Shown here piece by piece: positions 50,790 through 59,856 of a stretch of 64,000 bases of DNA. The stretch lies in the NCBI GenBank assembly GCA_963575745.1, contig CAUYUJ010020582.1, forward strand, positions 576,083-640,082, in the 5' to 3' direction. This DNA comes from Prorocentrum cordatum. Lineage: Eukaryota > Sar > Dinophyceae > Prorocentrales > Prorocentraceae. Below the pieces are notes generated by a model. That model worked only from the letters and a program-made list of their open reading frames with translations, was not told where the DNA came from and made no database searches. Positions within the stretch are counted from its first letter, which is position 1. Every line of letters begins with the position of its first letter. A program made the position numbers and the translations under genes.

Positions 50790-51797
50790 TCACAGGCATA
50801 AGGGATTGACCCATGTATGTCCCACACGGTTGTGCCTGCAATATTGGTTGGGCTGAATACCTGTTAGCTGCACGATATGGGTCGGAGCAATTCTGCCGTC
50901 GCGGCCTGCTGACATTATGATGTCATTTGCTGGGCGCCAAATCGGCATGTTGTCCCGAAGGTTCTTCAAGCTAACCATGACCAACACCTTGGAATCAACG
51001 CGCAGACCAGACTGGATTCGATTATCACCAGGAAAATATGGGCAACCATGTACAAACTGTCTGCCCCTCTTCTTGCTGGTGTCGTCTGCGCGGCATGACA
51101 ATCCGACGCTAAGTATGTTGGGGATGATTTACCACTGAATACCATGAGTGAAAGAACAAGGTGCACCTGGAACAGTCACATCCGTAATTCTCATAGACCA
51201 TGATTCAGGGCGCCTTATCCCAGGGCTGCTATGTCCGTTGCTAGGACGGATTAAATACGTGTCGTGTGACTCGGAGGCGTACTTGCACTTGTTGAGCTGC
51301 AGCCTGTTCTTCTGCATTCCAGTGTGAAGAACCATGCCAATCAGGTCCAGCACAGCTAAAACCTGGCACGCCCAGTGCTGATTATTGGGCTTCTGGCGCG
51401 CAGTCTCCAGGTGCTTGCGGCGATAATTCATGCCCTTCAGCTGGCCAATGGTCGAGCAACTGCGACAGCTCTGCCCATCCATCGCACTCATCGTAGGATG
51501 GTACTTCCCGCAGAAATCTGCCAGAGAAAGACGACCTTTATGAAAATGTTTGTGACGAAGGGCAGTCGTAAGCCACTCTGAAATCTGACGCTGCTTATTA
51601 TAGCCGAGCCCTGGCGTTCTGATACCTTCTGCTTCAAGGGTCCCAGTCAGATATTCCCTTTCAGAATCGTGCGTGAGTGCCGGGCGTCTACGCAGAAAGT
51701 TGCGCAAACTGTCGCGCATGTGCGTCCTGGTCATGATGCGCGGCGGCGTCCACGAGATCGCATTGCACCGCCATATATCGATCAGACCCGTCATCAA
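50790..51797 (-). pseudogene. RNA 2'-phosphotransferase (Tpt1/KptA)-like domain with an internal stop
   Basis: Tpt1/KptA removes the splice-junction 2'-phosphate from RNA using NAD. Its catalytic Arg-His-Arg-Arg set is recognisable here: WLTTALRHKHF (Arg, His), KKRGRQFVHG (Arg) and IWRPANDIIMSAG (Arg). They come with FTHGIQW, ILSVGLSC, SKVLVMVSLKNLR and GRDGRIAPTHIVQL, the typical ends of the fold. A TAA at 51129-51131 lies in frame between FTHGIQW and IPNILSVG, so this copy is interrupted. The domain sits between the gag-derived ORFs and the RING segment. Such a domain is not a normal copia component. Confidence 0.6.
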
Positions 51798-51852
51798 TCT
51801 GAGGATGATATGCTGGGTTGATCTTCATGCGATTGGACGTGCGCAACTTGTC

Positions 51853-52914
51853 CTAGTACTCTCGGCATTCCACTGGCATCTCCAAAGTGAGGGCAGGTTG
51901 CCCTGCAGAGCTCTGAGCAGGTTGCCCCGCGGAACTCTGAGCAGGTTGCCCCGATGGACGCTGAGCTGCCACTGATGCGGCAGGTGCCGGCGCGTTCGCC
52001 GCCGATATGGCAGCGCCAGCAATTCCCCTGGGCGTCCGAGGAGTTTCTGTCGGGGTACTGATGTCGAAGTCCTGGCGTTTCTTCTCCTTGATGTTGTAGG
52101 ACTCGACTGTCTTATCTTTGGGAGCCATTCCTGGTGCATTCGATGAGGTTGCCAGTCGTTTTTCGGTACCGCTCCTTGTTGAGGAAGCATCCCTTGTTCG
52201 TCCTTCCAGCGAGGGCACCCAGCCTGTCATGCGCGCCCGACCTGGTGTAGGGCCGCGACGTGGCACAGGCTCCTTTGGAGTAGGGGTGCTGGTGCCTTGA
52301 AATGCAGCTGCAGCGGCGGCAGCCACTGCTGGTCCTCTGGATCGACGTCGGTCAGCAGGTTGCCCCGCAGATCGCTGCTGTTTACTGTCTCCAGGATTAG
52401 GATCATCTGGGCTCTTCCTTTTCTTCCTTCTAGGTCTGAACTGATCAGGACCAAGCGATGGACTTGATGAATCCGAAGATGGAGGAATGTCGATAAGCGC
52501 CTCTGGCTTCGGCTTGGGAGCTGCCTTAGCCGTGGCCCCTGCCGGTGCCCCTTGCCCATATCGCACGGGACCTCGGTCAGGCTTCAAATCGACCATCTGG
52601 CGTTTTGAGGGCCAGGCTCTGAATCGTGGTCTCGTGTTTTCCTGAAAGAAGGTACGCGGTGACGCTGCGCTCCTGTAGAAGGTACGTGGTGGCGCAATGC
52701 CGGAATCGTCCGACGCGTGCCCCTCAGGGGCCGCGTCCGCGGGGTCAACTTCTTCGGCCATCATCATTTGCATCTTCATCAGCTTCTTGTTGATCATCTT
52801 CTTTTTCTGATTCATGATCAGCAGGTTTCCCTGCGTGCCAATCGCGATTGAAGTGCGCCAAATGATGAAGAGGTGACAAGTTCTTCCATATGAGGCTTGT
52901 TCGGGCAATTTCAT
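51853..52914 (-). CDS. Copia polyprotein segment, Pro/Ser/Arg/Lys-rich linker
   Basis: About 350 codons of disordered text: PKPKPEALIDIPPSSDSSSP, FRPRRKKRKSPDDPN, then an Ala-rich run and three A/S-G-Q-P-A units in a row at the C end (51893-51954). A basic cluster RPRRKKRK could be a nuclear signal. The start of the frame overlaps the end of the upstream frame. Confidence 0.45.
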   Translation of the reverse strand: MKLPEQASYGRTCHLFIIWRTSIAIGTQGNLLIMNQKKKMINKKLMKMQMMMAEEVDPADAAPEGHASDDSGIAPPRTFYRSAASPRTFFQENTRPRFRAWPSKRQMVDLKPDRGPVRYGQGAPAGATAKAAPKPKPEALIDIPPSSDSSSPSLGPDQFRPRRKKRKSPDDPNPGDSKQQRSAGQPADRRRSRGPAVAAAAAAAFQGTSTPTPKEPVPRRGPTPGRARMTGWVPSLEGRTRDASSTRSGTEKRLATSSNAPGMAPKDKTVESYNIKEKKRQDFDISTPTETPRTPRGIAGAAISAANAPAPAASVAAQRPSGQPAQSSAGQPAQSSAGQPALTLEMPVECREY

Positions 52915-53419
52915 CAGCTGTGGCGTGGTCGTAGTCTCTCTCAGTCAGCTGCTCCTCATATGGCGCTGCATTGGGGTCGGTGCACTGGCCCCGACCTTCG
53001 CCGCGAGACCAAGCCCGCGGTGTCTTTTTAAAGTTCGGGCTTCTTGATGGGCGCCTAATGGGGCAGCCAAGCCTGTTGTCAGCATATTCGGGGCACGCGC
53101 AACAAACGTTTCTGTAGAGCGTCCACTCCTCGATAATAGCCCTCTGGAGGTTGCGCGTGACCATCTTTTCTCGCGGTTTAACAAGCCCTGTCCTTGTCGA
53201 TCGCATGATCTTGCCCTTCCATTTCGTTGTGCATTGCAGAGAGAATACCAGTGACGGATCTGATGCTCGGTCCAACCCTGAGCCAAATCGTATCTCATCC
53301 TTCCCGGGGGCGCGCGCTGACAAGCCGACCCAGCCTCTGCGTAGCCAACAAGGCGCTGGATTCCGCCCTCTGGGTATTCTTCTCGCGGCTGATAAGTTCG
53401 AGGCGGGCGCGCCCCGCAA
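52745..53419 (-). CDS. Copia polyprotein segment with Cys-rich patch
   Basis: Reads EWTLYRNVCCACPEYADNRL, GCPIRRPSRSPNFKKTP and ends in an Asp/Glu-rich tail (ESEKEDDQQEADEDANDDG). Contains A-G-K-P-A at 52821-52834. The Cys pattern CCAC, GC could bind zinc. No family is recognised. Just downstream in plus coordinates (53438-53452) is a run of about 14 G. Confidence 0.4.
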   Translation of the reverse strand: MRGAPASNLSAARRIPRGRNPAPCWLRRGWVGLSARAPGKDEIRFGSGLDRASDPSLVFSLQCTTKWKGKIMRSTRTGLVKPREKMVTRNLQRAIIEEWTLYRNVCCACPEYADNRLGCPIRRPSRSPNFKKTPRAWSRGEGRGQCTDPNAAPYEEQLTERDYDHATADEIARTSLIWKNLSPLHHLAHFNRDWHAGKPADHESEKEDDQQEADEDANDDGRRS

Positions 53420-53535
53420 GCGCTCCCTCCTCGGGGGGGGGGGGGGGGCAGGTCTATTGGCCTGCCATGGCGGGGCCTTTGGAGTTCCCGCATCAGGACA
53501 ATGAGGGCGCTGAACCGCGACGCATCATGCGGTCG

Positions 53536-54285
53536 CTAGTTCCCCATTATTCGCCCTCGTCGTCGTCGCGAAACTTCTTCCTCCAGAAGTGACGGCTCGC
53601 CGATCGCTTCTGGCGGCTCATGGACCGATCTGAAGCAACAGAAATAGGGAAAATCTGCATGATGACGAAGCTCAGATTGAATACGCTCAGGTAGATCACC
53701 AGCGTTTCGCGGGTGTCCCCGCGGAGGATCGCCATCACCTATTTCCATATCTGTCGGATTTCCCATCGCCCGAGGATAGAGCATCGACTGTATTTCCTCG
53801 TCTGTTGCAGGAATGGTAACTTCTGACTCCGCGGGCGCCCCCGCCATGTCAGCATCTCGTTCGGCGGGCATGTGGAAGTTCTCGACGAATTCGATATCTG
53901 CAGGTTGCCCCGCGATGCGTATGCCCAGCCATTCTGCCAAATCGATGTCGTCGTGGCCAGTGAATACCTCCTCAAACAGCTCATCGGCGCAACTCTCGAG
54001 GGCCATACTGGCGCTGAGAGATCCGGCGACCATGGAAATAACAATTGTGGCTGAGCTATCGGCAAGGTTAGCTAAAAGAGACCCCCAGTCAACATGCTGC
54101 ATGACGAAATCTATTTGGGCCAGATGTATTGACGGACCCCTGCCTCTCCCATCGCCTCGGGGGCACCCGCGTCGGAAATTCCTTGTGCTGTGGCATATGT
54201 CGCACACCATAGTTTTACCGCTGGCATCCTTTGGGTTCCCCCGTCGTCCTTTGCCCCTGCCTGAATGCTCGTATGCCTCTACCAT
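53536..54285 (-). CDS. Copia Gag-proximal segment with degenerate zinc knuckle
   Basis: Reads KTMVCDICHSTRNFRRGCPR (about 54156-54213). The knuckle is C-x2-C-x4-H-x4-C; here the His position is Asn (CDICHSTRNFRRGC), so metal binding is doubtful. Further on are IRIAGQPADIEF and MAGAPAESE. It ends RRRRGRIMGN with a stop. Begins ATG at 54285, overlapping the end of the previous frame. Confidence 0.55.
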   Translation of the reverse strand: MVEAYEHSGRGKGRRGNPKDASGKTMVCDICHSTRNFRRGCPRGDGRGRGPSIHLAQIDFVMQHVDWGSLLANLADSSATIVISMVAGSLSASMALESCADELFEEVFTGHDDIDLAEWLGIRIAGQPADIEFVENFHMPAERDADMAGAPAESEVTIPATDEEIQSMLYPRAMGNPTDMEIGDGDPPRGHPRNAGDLPERIQSELRHHADFPYFCCFRSVHEPPEAIGEPSLLEEEVSRRRRGRIMGN

Positions 54286-54577
54286 GCAATCGCCAACGCT
54301 GACCTTTACCTATGCCTCGACCTTCGCCTTTTCTCTGAAGTGATCGCCGTGCGATACGCCTTACCTTTCGGGCCGGTTTCTTCGTGAATCTCCGCCAGCG
54401 ACGCTCGTGTGCTTGATGGCCCAAAAATAACCATTGCGCTTGCTGCTCTCCAGTAAGGTACGCAGGCATATCAGTGCAATCAAGAGCTGTAGCTTCGTCA
54501 TCTGAAGACGCATCGGCACGCGTACCAGAGTCGAAGTCGGACTCGGCGGGTTGCCCCGCTGAGCCAATTAGGACCAT
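54215..54577 (-). CDS. Small ORF overlapping the end of gag
   Basis: ATG at 54577 lies within the last codons of gag (CCATGGTCCTAA), so it would be read in a shifted frame. It encodes SAGQPAESDFDSGTRADASS and a basic C end (KPARKVRRIARRSLQRKGEG). It is likely a frameshifted continuation of gag rather than a separate gene. Confidence 0.4.
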   Translation of the reverse strand: MVLIGSAGQPAESDFDSGTRADASSDDEATALDCTDMPAYLTGEQQAQWLFLGHQAHERRWRRFTKKPARKVRRIARRSLQRKGEGRGIGKGQRWRLHGRGIRAFRQGQRTTGEPKGCQR

Positions 54578-55800
54578 GGCTTGAACGGGAAGACCGCGTC
54601 GGGCGGTCCCCGAAGCCTGGCCCAGGAGTCTTGCGACCCCGAGGCCGTTCCACCATTCTGAGCCAACAGTGTAATGGTCTCAGTTGCGTGTGGACCATCA
54701 TTCCAGACGTCGTTGGCAGGCTGCCCTGCGTTAGCTTCCACGTGGAAGGTCTCGGTTCGGTGACCGTGACTGGCGACGCCGCCAATATTGCCGGGGGTTC
54801 TCTCAGCAAAGTGAGCACATGACCTCATGCGTTCAAGTAGAGCGTCAAGTTGTTGTTGGTCTCTCGGCATGCGGTGGTTTAGAGGCTGCAAGATTTGTCG
54901 TGCACGCGATGTCCCCACTCCAAGAGCTCTGAATAGAATCACTTCTAGGATTTGGAAATTGAGGAAGTTGAAGCCGGCTGTTTCAGCTTCATAGCGGGCT
55001 TTCTCAAACCGTGCTAACGTCTGGTCGATGCGTTCTCCCGCATGGACTCGGAAATCTATGAGAGCCGTACCATAGTTGAGTTGGCACTCCTCTTTGAAGT
55101 TCTCGAACTTCGTGCTTAAGAAGAACATGATGTAGGTGGCGCCGTCAGTAAGGCGGCCACCTATGTTGACGCCAAAGTTGATAACTGCTGGAGGGACTCT
55201 GATGGCTATTGTCCGTGCGAGACCTCCCAAACCTCGCTGCAGAGCTGCAGCCTGCTGGGAGGGCGTCATATTGCCTGTGGTCACGTTGATCCAAGCATGT
55301 GCTTCGCGGACGTATTCGCGTAAAGGTACTTGACCGGCTTGGTCCCAATGAGGGCCGGTCGTTCTTGTGTCGTCTGCGCCGAGCATATGTCCTACCGCAC
55401 ACCCGATAGCGACCCATGTGAGCCCAAAGATAGTAACGCCAATCCAATGGCCTCGTAGGTCGTAGCCGGACGTAGTCGGTTGGGACTTCCGTTGGGCAGT
55501 GCTAAGTCTGCGTGGGGTTGGACGCGGCAGTATTTCATATCGCATGTTTCCATGCATTATATCATCGAAGAAATTTGCAATTTGAGTAGGTGGGTGGACT
55601 TCAGGAGTGTAGAAACGCAGGGATGTAGGATGTAAAAGAGAGACCTCCGCTTGAGCAGAGGTATCGCTGCAAATGTCCTTGCGGTATTGCGTAGCTATAT
55701 AGACTCCTCCGCGCAAACCCACTGCACCCTGATGTTCCACCATGTCCGTAGTCCACCAGATAGTGCCGTGGATGGTAAGGAGTAGAGCTAGAGCTGACCA
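54568..55800 (-). CDS. Copia Gag-like protein
   Basis: Gag forms the particle that packages element RNA. The C-terminal half (KFENFKEECQLNYGTALIDF, FEKARYEAETAGFNFLNFQI, RALGVGTSRARQIL, MRSCAHFAERT) matches the helical copia Gag pattern. The N-terminal half has two hydrophobic stretches, SALALLLTIHGTIWW and IGVTIFGLTWVAIGCAVG, long enough to span a membrane, which is odd for Gag. The open frame runs back into the LTR without an ATG; the first in-frame ATG is DMVEH near 55744. Ends TAA at 54568. Confidence 0.65.
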   Translation of the reverse strand, partial: WSALALLLTIHGTIWWTTDMVEHQGAVGLRGGVYIATQYRKDICSDTSAQAEVSLLHPTSLRFYTPEVHPPTQIANFFDDIMHGNMRYEILPRPTPRRLSTAQRKSQPTTSGYDLRGHWIGVTIFGLTWVAIGCAVGHMLGADDTRTTGPHWDQAGQVPLREYVREAHAWINVTTGNMTPSQQAAALQRGLGGLARTIAIRVPPAVINFGVNIGGRLTDGATYIMFFLSTKFENFKEECQLNYGTALIDFRVHAGERIDQTLARFEKARYEAETAGFNFLNFQILEVILFRALGVGTSRARQILQPLNHRMPRDQQQLDALLERMRSCAHFAERTPGNIGGVASHGHRTETFHVEANAGQPANDVWNDGPHATETITLLAQNGGTASGSQDSWARLRGPPDAVFPFKPWS

Positions 55801-55806
55801 CCATAA

Positions 55807-55822
55807 GCCAGTTCCGCTACCA
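55807..55822 (-). promoter_or_regulatory. Primer binding site
   Basis: Directly after the last base shared by the two LTRs, the sense strand reads TGGTAGCGGAACTGGC. Its complement ends in GCTACCA, as expected for a tRNA 3' end with CCA. Adjacent placement with no gap fixes the LTR edge at 55823. The tRNA was not identified. Confidence 0.75.
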
Positions 55823-56063
55823 AGTTTGAAGGGGGTTGGGAGGCCCAGCCAGCAGCTTCGCCCTAGGCGAAGCCAAGCTCCAGCTCTGTTGTGCCGTAGC
55901 AACGGTAGTCCCAGTAGTCCCAGTAGGAAAATCCTTTTGGTCTCGATAGCGATTGTGTGCCTCGCAGGGAAACACAATCATATTTGGGCGGCCGGCCGCT
56001 TGAGCCGACGCGGCCGCGGGCGCACGCTCGCTTCCACTCCTTACGTCCCTCAGCTCGCTTTAG
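55823..56063 (-). repeat. 5' LTR
   Basis: 241 bp; the sense-strand order is CTAAA, CGAGCTGAGGGACG and so on, ending CCCCCTTCAAACT. It carries the palindrome CTTCGCCCTAGGCGAAG. It differs from the 3' LTR by many substitutions and indels (for example the CAATCAT / CGCAGTCATTC region), so the insertion is not recent. Confidence 0.85.
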
Positions 56064-56099
56064 AATGAGGGACCCAGGAGGTCGCACCTTCCGAAGAGG

Positions 56100-56515
56100 G
56101 CTCCGAAAGGCCAACATCATTGATGTTCCATAAATGTCTACATGTTTGGGGGGGTCCTCGACTTTTCGAGCTTCCGACATCCTCGAAGACCGCCCCAAGA
56201 AGGCCCAAGAGGCCCCCCAAAGAGCTCCAAAACGACCCAAGATAGCTCCAAGACAGCCCCAGACGCGCCCAAGACGGCACAAGAGAGCCCAAAGACAGCC
56301 CCAAGAAGAGCCCAAGAGGGGGAACACGACCCGAAAGTCAAAGTCTTCCTTCCGCCCCAAAGAGCCTCCAGGAGGCCCCCAAAACGCCCCATAGACGCCC
56401 CAAAACGGCCCCCAAGAACCCTCGAACGGGCCCCGACGACGTGCCTAGAGGCCCCCCACCACATCTCAGCGAACATCTTTGAAACCTAAGATCCACAATT
56501 CAGGCACGGTGGCGG
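56100..56515. repeat. AAGACGGCCC-type minisatellite, third block
   Basis: Variants of CCCAAGACGGC, CCCAAGAGGCC and CCCCAAGA at 9-14 nt spacing, as at 1545-3140 and 10570-11130. Frames on both strands are low complexity. Confidence 0.7.
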
Positions 56516-56519
56516 GATG

Positions 56520-56995
56520 ATACATATATATATATATACACATACATACGTGTTTGTATACACACAATTGTTTGTGTTTGTACGGTTTTGTGTTTGTGTG
56601 TTGAATTGTTTGCTGGTGTGACTGTACGTACGTATGTGTTTACGTACTTGTATAACTTTGCTTGCGTGGGTACAATATATATATATATATAATGCATGTG
56701 TGCATATACACAAGTAGCTATGTATGCTAACTTGTATATATGTATGCATGTGTGTATGCGTGCGTATGGATATACATATATATGTATATATATATATGTG
56801 TGTGTGTGGGTAAACCATATACGATAACACAAGCATGCAATCATGCATCCAACTGTATGTATGCATGTATATATATATATATATATACAAATGTATATAC
56901 ATGATTGTGTGTATGTGTGTATGTACATGGATTTGTTTGCTTGTATGTGTGTATGCATGTATGCATATGTGTATATCCGTATACATATAGCTCCT
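56520..56995. repeat. TA/TG-rich microsatellite
   Basis: About 470 bp of TATA, GTGT, ATGT and ATGC units in mixed order, with TA tracts at 56525-56535, 56675-56690, 56770-56795 and 56868-56890. It resembles the array at 39420-39665 on the other side of the retrotransposon. Cys/Tyr/Ile-rich peptides in frames are artefacts. Confidence 0.9.
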
Positions 56996-57099
56996 CCTTG
57001 TCGCACGGAGTGGAGGTAGCTACGCGCGAGGGAGGTTTCCCTCCCTATGGCAAGCTCCCCCAAACCCATGAACAAAAACGACGTGGGGACGTCTGGGAA

Positions 57100-57850
57100 T
57101 TCCGTGGCCCAGGCCCATGCTCCCTTGCGCGTGCCACCCAGGGAGGAAAAGGATCAATATAAACGCAAGACTCATAAACGATGTTGGAATACACGCTCCC
57201 TCCAAAGTCTTTCTTCATAGGCCCCCACAAGGGTTCATTTCCACCGAAGGAAGTGCCACGTTGGGAGACAACCGTGTGATAATCCCAAAGCGTGCCAAAA
57301 CTCGACGATCCAAAGCCGTGCCAAAAAGTCATTCGTGGCACCCCAACACCGCGAATCAACGAAACTGTTAGGCCCTGACAAATCCTGAGCCGCTCCACAG
57401 CACAATTGTGGTACGCTGACAATGGGAATCCGTGAAATTCTTGTGACTGTTTGAAATCGATGTGCGCGGCGCACAAGCGAGAACCACATTTGAAAAGAAC
57501 CACCCTCAATCCGCGAAGCCCTTGCAATTTGTTTTCCGGCGAAATCTCGTTTTCAAAGTGTGAGTTTCGGAAACCCACACTTTGGAAAACAAACCTTCAA
57601 CCCGTGAAGACTTTGCAAATGTGTGAAACGAGTGTGCGCGGCGCGAAAGCGAAACCCACACTTTGAAAAGGAACCGCCCCGAATCCGTGAAACGCTTGTA
57701 CATGTTTGAGGCGAGTGTGCGCGGCGCTTCAGCGAAATCCACATGTTCAAAACAATCCGCCCTCCATGTGTGAACCGGTTGCCTGTTTCTCAGCTTCAGG
57801 CTCATAAATGGCAAGGAAGTATCAGGCGAAACGCCCAGCCCACCCTTCCG
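57100..57850. repeat. Second copy of the 73-bp and ~80-bp tandem repeat locus
   Basis: GTGTGCGCGGCGC recurs at about 57459, 57629 and 57715, each followed by a CCACA-TTGAAAA block and a CCTCAATCC or CCTCCATG-like end. Just before it, 57295-57450 has CCGTGCCAAAA and GAATCCGTGAAA phrases like the left locus. It ends in TCAGGCGAAACGCC at about 57819, as the left locus does at 7537. Order and orientation are the same as at 6466-7560. Confidence 0.65.
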
Positions 57851-58190
57851 ACTGGCCCCGGGGCGCGATAAGAAGGAACAACTCACGAGAAGAAGGAATA
57901 GCTCGGGGTGCGACGGGGAGGCGATATCCAGAAGGAAAACAAATTTCGGAATGGAGGAGGCGATGGAGGAGGAGCGGGAGGGGGAGGGGGAGGGCGAGGG
58001 GGAGAAGGATAAGACGGTGCTTGGCGCCGCCGCGCGTCCGTCTGCACAGGTGGGCACAAGAGAGCGATGGCAGGCAAGGGCGCCTCCTTCAGGGAGTTCC
58101 GAGCGCACCCACGCCCACCCAAGGGATCTCGGCGAGGGCGCGGAGCACAAACTGTTATGAAATATGGATGGCGGCCTCACATCTGTGAGG
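57851..58190. other. Region without a recognisable gene
   Basis: Holds a GGAGGCGATGGAGGAGGAGC-type purine run (57950-58005). No motif or repeat otherwise. Confidence 0.45.
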
Positions 58191-58194
58191 ATTA

Positions 58195-58995
58195 GAGTGC
58201 TGGCTGCCTGTTATTACTGGAGGGCTCCACAAGTAGCCTCATCCAATGAATCTCGGGGTCAGTGGCCATCAATGGCCGTGGCGGGGCGAAGGTGCGTCCT
58301 CCGTCCCGTCCTTCGTCGGCGGGGTGCTTTCCCGCGAGAACAAGCGTTCGGTTGCGGCAAACCCGCTCCGACTGCCGACCTAGGTCGGCCTCGCAGTCAA
58401 TATGTAGATGCCCTGCTGTCCCCGTCGAATAGAAACCGCGCGACACGCATAGGATAGACTGGCCAGGCGCAACCCACAATCGGTGACCGCGCGCGGCCGT
58501 GGCAAGCACAATGCCCGCTCGCGGCACTAAGGCCGCTGGGACCGTAAAATCAGCCTCACGAGGCCTATCGTTTCGACCTATCCCCTTGCGCCGGCGCTTG
58601 ACAGGGACAAAGGCTGAGCCTTCGCGATCAGGAAAAATAGCAGGGTCGACATCACTCCCAGCCTCAACGCAGGCCACGGGGACAACCGAGGGGACACTGA
58701 CTCTCGCAATCGCCTGCTGGAGCTCACGAGCATCCACGGCGGAGGCGACGACAATCGGATCGAATTCCACGCGAGAACGTACATTCCGCCCTTCTGGGCT
58801 AGTAGGATTCCAAACGCACAGAGTCGGCGGTCCGCTTCCTTCCCTCCTGAGTTTGGCCCGAACAATCCCTGGCAGCGGGCCCAGGGTCAGCAGCGAGGTC
58901 CCGAGGGGGCTCCAGCTCAGTCCCGACGTCACCCGAACAGTCAACTTCGCTAGGAGGAAAGGAGGCACGCCCTGCAGCATGCGCAGCAGCTCCAT
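58195..58995 (-). pseudogene. LINE 3' tail reading frame
   Basis: 266-codon frame with PTSPEGRNVRSRVEFDPIVV and AGSDVDPAIFPDREGSAFVP. It lies after the RNase H remains. No domain is recognised; it may be LINE C-terminal sequence or unrelated. Confidence 0.3.
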
Positions 58996-59299
58996 GCTCT
59001 CTCGCGGGGCAAGTCAACTGCTTAAGTCCCCGAAGCACCCTTGCAAACCTCGTGCCTTTCTTACAAAAACTACATCGAACAAAACCAGCCTTAACAGGAC
59101 AGCAGTGCTGCAACTGAAAAGGTGGCGGGGTAGGCGCACGCTTGGGTCTGCCTCGGCCCAAGCGGGCCTGCGCGCGCTGACGGGTCTCAAATCTCCCAAC
59201 GTTCGCGCGATGCAATGCGCAGTGACAATCCAATGCAGCACCCTCTAGTCGACCGAAGGACAAGGCGCATGGCCTTCTGCTGCTCAAGCAAGGCAGCGC

Positions 59300-59756
59300 G
59301 CAAATATCGTCCTGACCTCGCGGCCAGGCCCGTCCGCCTGTCGCCTCTGGCAGCCTCTCCAAGGCCTCCGCGATCGCCGAGTTTGCGCCAGATCGCGGAC
59401 CAAAGATCGGCGATGGGCCGTCTAGGCCCACGGGTGTAGTCGGGGCCCCAGGACAACCCATCGACTATACCCATAATCTGAATATACATGCGCTGGGGTG
59501 GTACATACTATAGCTCTGCCCGTGGGGAACTCTGAATGGGTCCTGGTAGCGCCCCGTAGACCATGAGCTCGATGTTTGCTGTATATTTGACGAAACCCCA
59601 ACCAGCCCTCGACGACTCGGGCCAGAACCGCGCCTTTGTGCGCGCGCCATGTGTGAAGATGTCGCCTGTTACTTGGTCGAATGTGCCGTGCTCGACGCGC
59701 AGGCGATCCTGATCGTCTCGCCTAGGTAAGGGCGGAAAGCAGGATCTGGGTGCCAT
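59300..59756 (-). pseudogene. LINE RNase H remains
   Basis: GDIFTHGARTKARFW, AGWGFVKYTANIEL and GALPGPIQSSPRAEL recall RNase H of dinoflagellate LINEs. The first catalytic Asp (TDG) is His here (THG). The continuation IVDGLSWGPDYTRG, IADLWSAIWRKL is in a different frame (about 59465-59350). Confidence 0.5.
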
Positions 59757-59856
59757 CCCTCGCGCCCAGAATCACGAACATTGTGCGCGATGAGAAGCCT
59801 CCCATGTCCGCATTGCCTAAAGTGGCCTGGCGCTGCTGTTCGCGCCCTTGACATTC

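Larger units (their letters stand above)
44110..54729 (-). repeat. Dispersed 14-nt palindrome family, 23 copies, encoding A-G-X-P-A
   Basis: Starts on plus at 44110, 44224, 45992, 46653, 48244, 48992, 49049, 49106, 49609, 49636, 50266, 50440, 50590, 51893, 51917, 51941, 52355, 52821, 53709, 53831, 53900, 54546 and 54716. The sense form is GCRGGG-NNA-CCYGC, a 5-bp stem with a 4-nt loop. The middle codon is CAA/CAG (12), ACA (4), GCA/GCG (4), AAA (2) or AAC (1). The copy at 53709 is out of frame with its ORF. None was noticed outside the retrotransposon. Confidence 0.85.
39901..56063 (-). mobile_element. Ty1/copia-type LTR retrotransposon, 16.2 kb, damaged
   Basis: Direct LTR-like repeats at 39901-40166 and 55823-56063 enclose minus-strand coding. 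The order is Gag, zinc knuckle, Tpt1-like, RING, protease, methyltransferase-like, integrase, reverse transcriptase, RNase H. Integrase before reverse transcriptase is the copia order. At 16 kb it is about three times the usual copia length. The extra ~10 kb lies between gag and integrase. In-frame stops (51129, 40594), several frameshifts and a 1.1-kb insertion show that this copy cannot make its full polyprotein. A matching GAGGG at 39896-39900 and 56067-56071 could be the target duplication, but the LTR edge there is not certain. Confidence 0.88.

Noticed and set aside
56486-57075. Tyr/Ile/Cys-rich 166-191 codon frames that look membrane-like
   Set aside because: A TA/TG microsatellite gives this composition; the similar array at 39339-39856 gives the same kind of text.
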